A stretch of 13,216 nucleotides of DNA from Elusimicrobia bacterium UBA4817 (GCA_002402375.1 DHFT01000025.1:1-13216), one strand, 5' to 3'; positions 5,649 through 12,305 are shown, counted from the first letter of the stretch. Program-made: numbers and translations. Notes: generated from the sequence alone by a model not told the origin.

Positions 5649-7768
5649 AATATTTTCTCCTTGTTTAGAAACTCTTCAATTCTATCCGTAAAAACTTCCC
5701 ATCTGTTCGTGCCTTCCGGTTTCCTTATAAAGCCCTCAACTTCCAGCCGGCTTAAAACATCGGCGGCGCGGTTACCGAATCCGTTTGTCTTTAATAAATC
5801 ATAAGAAATTCTTTTTCTTTCAAGAGCAAGTTTCAGTGCATCAATCAATTCCTTTCTGGATTCATCGGAGACCTCCTTTTTTTCAGTTGCAACGATTGTC
5901 TCAAAAATGTCCTCGTAATCCGGTTTAGCCTGTTTTTTTATGAAGTTAACCACGCGCTCAATCTCCCGCAGCGAGACATAATTTCCCTGCAGCCGCAACG
6001 GTTTTGAATAACCCGTCGGAAGATAAAGCATATCGCCGCGTCCTAAAAGATCTTCCGCACCGTTGACATCCAAAATAACACGGGAGTCCGTTTTTGACAG
6101 AACCTGGAATGCAATTCTTGCGGGAAGATTTGCCTTAATCACGCCCGTAATAACATTTACCGACGGCCTCTGGGTTGCAAGAACCAGGTGAATTCCTACC
6201 GCCCTTGCCATCTGAGCCAGCCGCATAATTGATTCCTCAACATCATTTGAAGCAACCAGCATTAAATCGGCAAGTTCGTCAATTATTACGACGATGTAGT
6301 ACTCTTTTTTTCCGCCCTCTTTTGCCATCAGTTCATTATAACCGTCAATGTTTCGGACTGCTTTTTTGGCGAATGCTTTATAACGGTGTTCCATCACTTT
6401 GACCAGAAGTTTCAGTGCGTTTGCCGCTTCTTTGGCGTCCGTGATTACGGAAACGTTTTCCGGTTTTTTACCCGGCACATACAGATGCGGAATATTTTCA
6501 TATATCGGAAGTTCCAGCCGTTTCGGGTCAATCAAAAGAAATTTCAGTTCGTCCGGTTTTGCCCTGAAAAGTAGTGACATTATAATTGAATTGATGCAAA
6601 CCGATTTTCCGCTTCCCGTAGAGCCCGCTATTAAAAGATGCGGCATCGGCGCCAAATCGTCGCAGAAAGGTTCGCCCGCGGTAGTTTTTCCGATAGCAAA
6701 ATTCAGAAGCGATTTTGATTCCGTGAATTTTTTTGATGTGATGATGTCTTTTATTCCGACGATTGCCTGTTTGGGATTGGGAATTTCGATGCCTACGGCG
6801 GATTTTCCCGGTATCGGCGCCAGCACCCGTATTGATTCCGTTTTCATTGTTAAAGCAATATCGTTTGAAAGGTTTATTATTGAATTAACTTTTGTTCCCG
6901 GTGCAAGAATAATGTCGTATCTTGTGATGACGGGTCCCGGATTAATTGAATCAATAGTTGCGGAGATGTCAAAGTCGGCAAGTGTTTTTATAAGTTTATC
7001 CGCACAGCCGCGGAGTTCATCCTCCACAACCTGTGTTTCAACTTTTTTCGGCTCGTCTAAAAGTTCGGGCGACGGCAGTTCGTATTTTGCGGTGTTCTCT
7101 TGCGGTTTTGAACTCTCCCGCTTTTTTTCTTTCGTCTGAAATCCCTGTTCAGATTTAATCGCGGGTTTTTCTTTTATGATTCGTGGTTCTTTTTGTTTGT
7201 TGAGTATTTCCGGTTCCTCTTTTTTGATTTCAACTGGTTTGGGCACAATAACTTTCGGCAGTTCTTTCGGTTTTTCCTCCGGTTCGGACAGTAGTTTTCT
7301 TTTTCTCGGTTTGAATAATTTTGACAAAAAGCCGGAAAAATCGTCAAAAGAAATTCCCGTCGTGAGAAAAACGGATACAATTAAAACGCCCAAGGTTAAA
7401 ACCCATCCGCCGAAATTTCCGACGATTTTTTTAACGCCTATTTCCGAGTATTTACCGATAAATCCGCCGAAATTTTTATCCGGCGTGTCTTCCGTTGCCA
7501 AAGAAAGAATAATGCACAGTGACCATAAAATCAAAATATCAGAAACAAGTTTTAAGTTCGTATTGTTAAGTTTTTTATTAAAAAGAAGTTTTATTCCTAT
7601 CCAGAGAATTACCAGCGGAAAAATATAAGACGCTCTGCCGAAAATAATCAAAAGATACTTTCTCGTATAAAGCCCTAAAAACCCCGCCTGCTGCGGATAA
7701 AAAAGAAACCATAAAAAGAGAATTCCAACCGTCAACAATATAAACCCGCGAATATCATTTCGTTTCAT
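5645..7768 (-). CDS. ftsK: DNA translocase FtsK/SpoIIIE
   Basis: The 707-residue protein has four N-terminal membrane helices (about 8-26, 37-60, 71-91, 119-137), a Lys/Pro/Glu-rich linker (about 152-248), the alpha/beta motor and a C-terminal gamma winged helix. Walker A is GSTGSGKS at 382-389 and Walker B is VVIIDE at 493-498; ATQRPSVNVITGVIKANLPA (531-550) and the following FQVLSKTDSRVILD are diagnostic of FtsK. The gamma domain (about 635-695; LKTNGFGNRAADVLSRLE) reads polar DNA sequences and activates XerD at dif. The linker is far shorter than that of E. coli FtsK (1329 aa), so this resembles the SpoIIIE-sized form. It pumps DNA at the septum. The start ATG lacks a clear Shine-Dalgarno; the gene follows a large hairpin spacer. 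Confidence 0.96.
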   Translation of the reverse strand: MKRNDIRGFILLTVGILFLWFLFYPQQAGFLGLYTRKYLLIIFGRASYIFPLVILWIGIKLLFNKKLNNTNLKLVSDILILWSLCIILSLATEDTPDKNFGGFIGKYSEIGVKKIVGNFGGWVLTLGVLIVSVFLTTGISFDDFSGFLSKLFKPRKRKLLSEPEEKPKELPKVIVPKPVEIKKEEPEILNKQKEPRIIKEKPAIKSEQGFQTKEKKRESSKPQENTAKYELPSPELLDEPKKVETQVVEDELRGCADKLIKTLADFDISATIDSINPGPVITRYDIILAPGTKVNSIINLSNDIALTMKTESIRVLAPIPGKSAVGIEIPNPKQAIVGIKDIITSKKFTESKSLLNFAIGKTTAGEPFCDDLAPMPHLLIAGSTGSGKSVCINSIIMSLLFRAKPDELKFLLIDPKRLELPIYENIPHLYVPGKKPENVSVITDAKEAANALKLLVKVMEHRYKAFAKKAVRNIDGYNELMAKEGGKKEYYIVVIIDELADLMLVASNDVEESIMRLAQMARAVGIHLVLATQRPSVNVITGVIKANLPARIAFQVLSKTDSRVILDVNGAEDLLGRGDMLYLPTGYSKPLRLQGNYVSLREIERVVNFIKKQAKPDYEDIFETIVATEKKEVSDESRKELIDALKLALERKRISYDLLKTNGFGNRAADVLSRLEVEGFIRKPEGTNRWEVFTDRIEEFLNKEKIL

Positions 7769-7781
7769 TATTTATTCTTTT

Positions 7782-7856
7782 AACCGCAGATACACGCAGA
7801 TTCGCACAGATTTTTATTCAAGGTTCATCTGTGTTTATCTGTGACTATCTGTGGTT
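7782..7856. repeat. CACAGAT-family hairpin upstream of ftsK
   Basis: Arms of 30 nt at 7782-7811 and 7827-7856 enclose a 15-nt loop. 23 of 30 positions match as inverted copies, and three more become G-U pairs in one RNA strand. Each arm carries three CRCAGAT words. It occupies nearly all of the uppP-ftsK spacer and could act as a transcript processing or attenuation hairpin, but it lacks a T-tract and is not a standard terminator. Confidence 0.8.
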
Positions 7857-7863
7857 CCATTTT

Positions 7864-8631
7864 TCACAAAAATATCAGTCCTATTATACCGACTGTCCAG
7901 AGATAATATGAAAAAATATGGAATTTTTTTCCGATGACAATTTTTGATAAAATATAAAGCGCTAAAATTCCGGAAAGCATCGCAATAATTCCGCCGGAAA
8001 TAATGTTTGCATTAACGGAAAAGTTTTTAAGCTCTAATAATCCCGCACCGAGAATCGCAGGAATCGACAAAAGCATTGAGTATTTGAACGCCCATGCCCG
8101 ATTAAATCCCAATAAAAGTGCGCAGGATATCGTAATCCCCGCCCGCGAAATTCCCGGCATTATTGCAATTCCCTGAAAAATACCGACCAGTAAAAAATCC
8201 GATATTTTTGTTGTTGAATGGGTTTTATTAAAAATTTCCGATTTAGCGAATTTGGAAGAGAACCAGAGAATTAAACCCGTTACAATTAACATCCAGACGA
8301 CAATTTTCGGTTGGGAAAATTTTTCCTCAAAAAAACCGCTAAACAACAGTCCGATAATTGCCGTCGGAACAGAACCGATTATGATTCCGATTAAAGTTTT
8401 TAATCCCGCTTCGCTCTTTCCCAGAATTCCTTTTAAGATTTCCAAAATATCATTTCTGAAAAAAATCAAAACAGCGATTAGCGTTGCAAAATGCAAAAAA
8501 ACATCAAATTCAATTTGTTCGCCTACATTTAACAATTTCTGTATTATTACAAGATGACCGCTGGATGATACGGGAAGAAACTCGGTAAGACCCTGAACGA
8601 GTCCGAGTAAGATTGATTCAAAAAATGTCAT
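7864..8631 (-). CDS. uppP: Undecaprenyl-diphosphatase
   Basis: The 255-residue, multi-helix inner-membrane enzyme shows the BacA/UppP motifs: LVQGLTEFLPVSSSGH at residues 11-26 (catalytic-region E17, S22-S24, H26) and MPGISRAGITIS at 158-169 (R163), the second being the family PGxSRSG block. It dephosphorylates C55-PP to C55-P, recycling the lipid carrier for peptidoglycan and other wall polymers, and confers bacitracin tolerance. Length is slightly below the common 265-275. No Shine-Dalgarno is visible before the ATG; the upstream spacer is filled with repeat sequence. It lies next to, but separated by a hairpin from, the ftsK-lolA pair. Confidence 0.94.
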   Translation of the reverse strand: MTFFESILLGLVQGLTEFLPVSSSGHLVIIQKLLNVGEQIEFDVFLHFATLIAVLIFFRNDILEILKGILGKSEAGLKTLIGIIIGSVPTAIIGLLFSGFFEEKFSQPKIVVWMLIVTGLILWFSSKFAKSEIFNKTHSTTKISDFLLVGIFQGIAIMPGISRAGITISCALLLGFNRAWAFKYSMLLSIPAILGAGLLELKNFSVNANIISGGIIAMLSGILALYILSKIVIGKKFHIFSYYLWTVGIIGLIFL

Positions 8632-8676
8632 AAGAATGATAACAGCGATATTAACTGCCGATTGCAGCGATACACC

Positions 8677-8771
8677 GAGATTGCTCCGGCAACACCTCGC
8701 AATGACATTTTGTAGTTATTCGTGTCAATTCGTGATATTTGCCTTTATTCGTGTGTCTCTCTATTCGTGGT
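8677..8771. repeat. Composite dispersed-repeat spacer (CATTGCGAGG and ATTCGTG families)
   Basis: On the minus strand this spacer contains GTCATTGCGAGG and GCAATCTC (8677-8707), matching a hairpin repeat common in many bacterial genomes (CATTGCGAGG...GCAATCTC). Next to it are four ATTCGTG words at about 8718-8769 (plus strand: ATTCGTGTCAATTCGTG, then two more). The latter repeat runs up to the stop codon of the winged-helix gene. Nothing coding is seen. Confidence 0.6.
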
Positions 8772-8972
8772 TTATTTCTTTAACGAGATTTTATAGCCCT
8801 TTGCGTATTCAACAATATTAATTTTTCCTTCGCGTGCGAGCCATCCAATTCCCATGTAAAGAACGGTATTAGTAATACCCAGTGCGGATTTAAGTTTCAG
8901 TGCCGTCACTTCGCCGTTTTTGTCAAGATATTTCCATATCTGACCGGAAGTAATCCCGATTTCGCTCAGCAT
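8772..8972 (-). CDS. Small winged-helix protein (DUF2582/wHTH_10771 type)
   Basis: The 66-residue protein begins MLSEIGITSGQIWKYL, continues with GEVTALKLKSALGITNT and ends with YMGIGWLAREGKINIV and a basic KISLKK tail. This matches the small DUF2582 winged helix-turn-helix family (IGxxAGxVWxxLxxxGExxxxxLxxxL...AIGWLAREdKI), whose members are whole-protein single domains of about 65-75 residues. The family is presumed to bind DNA or act as an adaptor; no function is established that I know of. A strong AGGAGGTG Shine-Dalgarno sits 6 nt before the ATG, much better than those of its neighbours, suggesting independent and efficient translation. It stands alone between two repeat elements. Family call is from remembered consensus. 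Confidence 0.8.
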   Translation of the reverse strand: MLSEIGITSGQIWKYLDKNGEVTALKLKSALGITNTVLYMGIGWLAREGKINIVEYAKGYKISLKK

Positions 8973-8992
8973 AATGCCACCTCCTGTAACAT

Positions 8993-9092
8993 CAATTAAA
9001 AATTAAAAGTTAAAAATTAAAAATTATGGATAAAATTATTATTAAATATGTTACACCACAATTTTTAATTGGACATTTTACATTTTTAATTG
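8993..9092. repeat. A+T-rich element with CAATTAAAAAT/ATTTTTAATTG ends, copy 2
   Basis: This 100-bp element starts CAATTAAAAAT (8993-9003) and ends ATTTTTAATTG (9082-9092), the same termini and nearly the same length as 4847-4948. An extra internal ATTTTTAATTGG lies at 9061-9072. It fills the spacer between accB and the winged-helix gene. Both copies are followed on the right by GCCTTTT, so some flank is shared too. Confidence 0.65.
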
Positions 9093-9097
9093 CCTTT

Positions 9098-9589
9098 TTA
9101 CAACAGTTTTGCAAGAAAAAGCACTTCGCCGACGGACACGGATTTACCGTTAGCGGCAAGTACTTTTAAGATTTTATATTTTGCATCCGCCTTGATTTCA
9201 TTCATAACTTTCATCGCTTCAATTATGCAAAGGGTTGCGCCTTCATTAACGGTATCGCCTGCTTTGACAAACGGCGGCATTCCGTGTTTGCTTGCGGCAT
9301 AAAAAGTTCCGGATAAAGGCGACTTTATAGTTTCTGCTTCGGCAAATGTTTCCTCTTTTTTGCGCTCTTTTACAGCAGGAATTCCGTCCGGGTTCATTTT
9401 CCGCTTTATGCGGATTTTTATACCGTTTTCAGAATCAAATTCCAGTTCGGAAAGTCCCTCCGCTTTCATAAACTCAAAGGCGGAAAGAATTTCAGGAATC
9501 TCTTTTATTTTTTTGCCATTTCGCGCACTGCCTGTTTTATCGAGAGGTTGATTCTGCCCTGTTTGTCTATTTCCATTACTTTCACCCAT
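9098..9589 (-). CDS. accB: Biotin carboxyl carrier protein of acetyl-CoA carboxylase (start uncertain)
   Basis: The C-terminal half is a biotinyl domain: IKSPLSGTFYAA, GMPPFVKAGDTVNEGATLC, then the biotin site EAMKVMNEI with K127 the modified lysine, closing with VGEVLFLAKLL. A charged, Ala/Pro-containing linker joins it to the N-terminal AccB segment KIKEIPEILSAFEFMKAEGL. The ATG at 9589 gives 163 residues but its first 26 are encoded inside pnp out of frame and look non-native. AccB proteins normally start M-x-(K/I)-K-E-I, and MAKKIKEIPEI would be read if the ribosome or polymerase slipped once on the A7 run after the ATG at 9519. A GGTGA lies 6 nt before the 9589 ATG, so that start is possible. 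No accC follows, which is unusual as accB and accC usually adjoin. Function is certain, start is not. Confidence 0.88.
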   Translation of the reverse strand: MGESNGNRQTGQNQPLDKTGSARNGKKIKEIPEILSAFEFMKAEGLSELEFDSENGIKIRIKRKMNPDGIPAVKERKKEETFAEAETIKSPLSGTFYAASKHGMPPFVKAGDTVNEGATLCIIEAMKVMNEIKADAKYKILKVLAANGKSVSVGEVLFLAKLL

Positions 9590-11571
9590 ATTTCGTCACC
9601 CAGTGATACAACATCCTCAACTTTTTCAACCCGCTTTTCATCCAGTTGCGAGATGTGGACAAGCCCGTCTTTACCGGGAAATATTTCAACAAACGCGCCG
9701 AATGGCATAATAGACACGACTTTTCCTTTATAAATTTTTCCGACTTCGGCGTCTGCGGTAAGATTTTCAATCATCTGTTTTGCAATGTTCAGGGATTTGT
9801 CGTTTTCAGCCGATATAAAAATCCTGCCGTCGTCTTCAACATTTACTTCCGCCCCGCTTTCCTGGATTATTTTTCTTATTGTTTTTCCGCCGGCGCCGAT
9901 TACATCTTTTATTTTTGATATATTCACCGTCAGAGTGAGCATCTTCGGCGCATATTCGGAAAGTTCGGTTCTGGGCGTTGATATCGCTTTATCCATTATG
10001 TCAAGAATTTTCAGCCGCGCTTTTTTTGCCGCCTCCAGCGTCTCTTCAATCATTTTTATGTCAATAGAATCAATTTTTATATCCATCTGTATTCCGGTAA
10101 TTCCTATTCTGGTGCCGGCAACCTTTAAGTCCATATCGCCGAAATGGTCTTCAAGTCCCTGAATGTCGGTCAGGACAACATGTTTTTCGCCGGCAGTTAT
10201 AAGTCCCATTGCGATTCCCGCAACCGCAGATTTTACCGGGATTCCGGCATCCATAAGTGCCAATGAACCGCCGCAGACGGTCGCCATAGAGGATGAGCCG
10301 TTTGATTCTAAAATATCCGAGACAATTCTTATAGCATAAGGAAATGTTTCTTCCGGCGGCAGAACTTTTTCAAGCGATTTTTCGGCAAGTATTCCGTGAC
10401 CGATTTCTCTTCTTCCGGGTCCCCTATCCGGTTTTACTTCGCCGACCGCAAACGACGGAAAATTGTAGTGAAGCATAAATCTTTTTTTATATTCTCCGTT
10501 CAGTTCGTCCATTATTTGCATATCATGAGGTGTGCCGAGCGTTGCGGTAGCCAGTGCCTGCGTTTGGCCGCGGGTAAAAATTGCAGAGCCGTGTGTTCTC
10601 GGAAGTACGCCAAGTTTGCAATCAATGGGTCTTATTTCATCCGGTTTTCTTCCGTCGGAACGCACCCTTTGATTTACTATCATATTTCGTGCCGCCTGCT
10701 GAGTTAAATCCTCAACAATTTTTTCAACATCGTTTTCCTTCTCAGGAAATTTTGTTTTTAATTCCGTTTTTATTTCCGTAAATTTTTTTTCCCGTTCCTT
10801 TTTCTCGTGAATCCGGACGGCCGCCTCAATTTTTTCCTTATAATTTTTGGTAATTTCCGATTTTATTGTTTCATCAATTTTAGGCACATCAAAAACAGGT
10901 TTGTTTTTATTTAAGAATTCTTTTTGGCATTTTAACAATTCCGGGATATATTTCAAGCCGAAGTTGATAGCGGAAATTATCGTCGGTTCGTCTATTTCGT
11001 CGGGCCCGCCCTCCATCATAACAAGACCTTTTTCAGTCGCAGAAATTATTATGTCTATATCGGATGTCTCCCTTTGAGTGTAAGTCGGATTTATTACGAA
11101 CTCGCCGTCTATTCGTCCCACTCTTACCGCTGCAACCGGTGTAGAAACCGGAGCATCGGATTGCAACAGTGCCGCCGATACGCCGATGACGGATAAAACA
11201 TCGGAGTCATTTTCAACATCGGAGGAAAGAAGGGTAATGCCTACCTGAGTATCATAGTAGTATCCGTCCGGAAAAAGCGGTCTGATAGTTCTGTCAACAA
11301 TCCGGGATGTAAGAATTTCTTTTTCGCGAGGTCTCCCTTCTCTTTTGAAAAATCCCCCCGGAATTTTTCCTGCGGCATAAGTTCTCTCTCTGTAATCAAC
11401 CGTTAAGGGAAGAAAGTCCGCTCCCTCTCTCGGCAAGTTAGAAGTGTTTACCGTTGCCAAAACCACCGTGTCGCCGTATTGAACCGTCACTGCGCCTTGT
11501 GACTGTTTTGCAATTTCGCCCGTTTTCAAAGCAAGCGTTTTACCGCCAATGTCAATTTTAATTTCTTTCAT
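9505..11571 (-). CDS. pnp: Polyribonucleotide nucleotidyltransferase (PNPase)
   Basis: The 688-residue protein has the full PNPase plan: first RNase PH domain with FFKREGRPREKEIL and PLFPDGYYYDTQV, the all-helical linker (about 240-310), second RNase PH domain with SDGRKPDEIRPI, HGSAIFTRGQTQ, GPGRREIGHG and GITGIQMDIKID, then KH (GAGGK at 559-563) and S1 (about 611-680; GKIYKGKVVSIMPFGAFVEI). It degrades RNA 3' to 5' with phosphate, forming nucleoside diphosphates, usually within a degradosome. It follows rpsO, the classical order, across an 89-bp hairpin spacer; in E. coli this spacer is cut by RNase III for autoregulation. A weak AAGGA lies about 8 nt upstream of the ATG. The stop TAA directly follows an A7 run that matters for accB. 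Confidence 0.97.
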   Translation of the reverse strand: MKEIKIDIGGKTLALKTGEIAKQSQGAVTVQYGDTVVLATVNTSNLPREGADFLPLTVDYRERTYAAGKIPGGFFKREGRPREKEILTSRIVDRTIRPLFPDGYYYDTQVGITLLSSDVENDSDVLSVIGVSAALLQSDAPVSTPVAAVRVGRIDGEFVINPTYTQRETSDIDIIISATEKGLVMMEGGPDEIDEPTIISAINFGLKYIPELLKCQKEFLNKNKPVFDVPKIDETIKSEITKNYKEKIEAAVRIHEKKEREKKFTEIKTELKTKFPEKENDVEKIVEDLTQQAARNMIVNQRVRSDGRKPDEIRPIDCKLGVLPRTHGSAIFTRGQTQALATATLGTPHDMQIMDELNGEYKKRFMLHYNFPSFAVGEVKPDRGPGRREIGHGILAEKSLEKVLPPEETFPYAIRIVSDILESNGSSSMATVCGGSLALMDAGIPVKSAVAGIAMGLITAGEKHVVLTDIQGLEDHFGDMDLKVAGTRIGITGIQMDIKIDSIDIKMIEETLEAAKKARLKILDIMDKAISTPRTELSEYAPKMLTLTVNISKIKDVIGAGGKTIRKIIQESGAEVNVEDDGRIFISAENDKSLNIAKQMIENLTADAEVGKIYKGKVVSIMPFGAFVEIFPGKDGLVHISQLDEKRVEKVEDVVSLGDEIWVKVMEIDKQGRINLSIKQAVREMAKK
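9508..9514 (-). other. A7 slippery run at the pnp stop / accB start
   Basis: The minus strand reads ATGGC, seven A residues, then TAA (pnp stop at 9507-9505). Slipping by one base here joins the pnp frame to the accB frame, giving MAKKIKEIPEI, a normal-looking AccB start, or a PNPase-AccB fusion if translation came from pnp. Homopolymer runs of this length can promote polymerase or ribosome slippage; an assembly or sequencing indel is the main alternative. Confidence 0.5.
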
Positions 11572-11589
11572 TTTTTCAGTCCTTTTTTA

Positions 11590-11655
11590 AACCAAAGATT
11601 ACACAGATTAACACAGATTAAATCTTGTGAAAATTTTGTGTCAATCTTGTGGTTT
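11590..11655. repeat. CACAGAT-family hairpin in the rpsO-pnp spacer
   Basis: Plus strand carries ACACAGATTAACACAGATTA (11610-11629) facing AATCTTGTG and TCAATCTTGTGG words (about 11630-11653), forming an imperfect stem with a short loop. It uses the same CACAGAT words as the hairpin at 7782-7856. Position between rpsO and pnp is where RNase III-processed hairpins occur in enterobacteria, so a role in transcript processing is plausible but unproven. Confidence 0.65.
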
Positions 11656-11660
11656 CATTT

Positions 11661-11930
11661 TCATTTCCGCAAGTCCAATTTTTCTATAATTGCAGAATAA
11701 CTTTTCTGGTCTGTTTTCTTCAGATAACTTAAAAGTTGCCTTCTTTTGCTGACCAACATCAAAAGTCCTCTTCGGGACGCATGGTCTTTCGGATATTTTT
11801 TGAAGTGGTCCTCGGTAAGACGGTTTATTCTTTCCGTCATAATGGCAATCTGAACATTCGGCGACCCGGTGTCAGTCGGGTGAATCTTGTTTGCTTCCAA
11901 GATTTTCTTTTTTTCCGCTTTGGTAATCAT
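11661..11930 (-). CDS. rpsO: 30S ribosomal protein S15
   Basis: The 89-residue protein has exactly the normal S15 length and contains THPTDTGSPNVQIAIMTERI (with one N-terminal variation: HPTDTGSPNVQIA), then RINRLTEDHFKKYPKDHASR and the signature RRGLLMLVSKRRQLLSYLKK. S15 binds 16S rRNA helices 20-22 and helps assemble the platform of the small subunit. The Shine-Dalgarno AAAGGAGA lies 7 nt before the ATG. It leads the rpsO-pnp pair and has its own promoter-like sequence directly upstream, with only about a dozen bases of predicted leader, so the long structured leader used for S15 autocontrol in some bacteria is absent from that transcript. Confidence 0.97.
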   Translation of the reverse strand: MITKAEKKKILEANKIHPTDTGSPNVQIAIMTERINRLTEDHFKKYPKDHASRRGLLMLVSKRRQLLSYLKKTDQKSYSAIIEKLDLRK

Positions 11931-11949
11931 TGTTTTTCTCCTTTTTTAG

Positions 11950-11978
11950 ATTTTATATTTTTAATTTTTAATTGTCAA
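11950..11978 (-). promoter_or_regulatory. Putative rpsO promoter
   Basis: The minus strand shows TTGACA (11973-11978), a 17-bp spacer and TAAAAT (11950-11955). Transcription would begin near 11943, just before the rpsO Shine-Dalgarno. The spacer is made of the CAATTAAAAAT word that ends the A+T-rich repeat elements elsewhere in the window. Confidence 0.65.
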
Positions 11979-11981
11979 TAG

Positions 11982-12058
11982 TGGGGTGAGTGACGGGACT
12001 CGAACCCGCAGCCTCCTGGGCCACAGCCAAGCGCTCTAACCGTTGAGCTACACCCACC
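11982..12058 (-). tRNA. tRNA-His (anticodon GUG), CCA encoded
   Basis: The minus strand folds as a complete cloverleaf with an 8-bp acceptor stem, G-1 opposite C73 as required for histidyl-tRNA synthetase (GGTGGGTG with CACTCACC, one G-T pair). The D arm is AGCTC...GAGC, the anticodon stem CTTGG/CCAGG, and the loop CTGTGGC gives anticodon GTG. The T arm carries GGTTCGAGTC. The 3' CCA is present in the DNA (11984-11982). Confidence 0.96.
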
Positions 12059-12094
12059 GTTAACTGCAATTCAAAATCATTGTAATTTCTAATC

Positions 12095-12168
12095 CGTCCC
12101 TGGCCTGATTCGAACAGGCGACCCTCTGCTTAGAAGGCAGATGCTCTATCCAGCTGAGCTACAGGGAC
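12095..12168 (-). tRNA. tRNA-Arg (anticodon UCU), CCA not encoded
   Basis: The minus strand gives a 7-bp acceptor stem GTCCCTG/CAGGGAC, D arm AGCTCAGCTGGATAGAGC, and a TCTGC/GCAGA anticodon stem around loop CTTCTAA, anticodon TCT. The T arm is CCTGTTCGAATCAGG with discriminator G73. The following bases are GATT, so CCA must be added by nucleotidyltransferase, unlike the neighbouring tRNA-His. Confidence 0.96.
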
Positions 12169-12176
12169 ACTAAAAT

Positions 12177-12249
12177 CAATTAAAAATTTCTGCCAGAGGC
12201 GGATCCGTCTATTCAAGTGGCGGAAAAAATGTAAAATGAAAAATTATTG
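12177..12249. repeat. Degenerate CAATTAAAAAT element carrying a GC-rich hairpin
   Basis: The left end is CAATTAAAAATT (12177-12188); the right part ends AATGTAAAATGAAAAATTATTG in words shared with copy 1, but its terminus is not an exact inverse. Inside is a short GC-rich hairpin TCTGCCAGAGGCGGA (12189-12203) followed by GGATCCG, resembling the CCGCCTCTGGCGG-type repeats seen in many genomes. It lies in the leader of the tRNA transcript. Confidence 0.45.
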
Positions 12250-12260
12250 CGAACAGAAAC

Positions 12261-12289
12261 ATTTTAGCATAAAAAAAAAGGTTTGTCAA
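12261..12289 (-). promoter_or_regulatory. Promoter of the tRNA-Arg/tRNA-His transcript
   Basis: The minus strand carries TTGACA (12284-12289), a 17-bp spacer containing nine Ts, and TAAAAT (12261-12266). Transcription from near 12254 would pass through a degenerate repeat before tRNA-Arg at 12168, then tRNA-His, and may read on into rpsO since no terminator is seen between them. Confidence 0.8.
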
Positions 12290-12305
12290 CAAAATTTAGC
12301 AGGCA

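Noticed and set aside
6399..7139. 246-codon plus-strand frame opposite ftsK
   Set aside because: It is the reverse shadow of the FtsK motor domain, Ser/Phe-rich with no motif; FtsK on the minus strand is unmistakable.
7782..7856. CRISPR-like array of CACAGAT words
   Set aside because: The words are 7-10 nt, arranged as an inverted hairpin without unique spacers of constant length.
8993..9092. Possible promoter for the winged-helix gene (TTGTGG-17-TAATTT)
   Set aside because: Both boxes are weak and such matches are expected by chance in sequence this rich in A+T.
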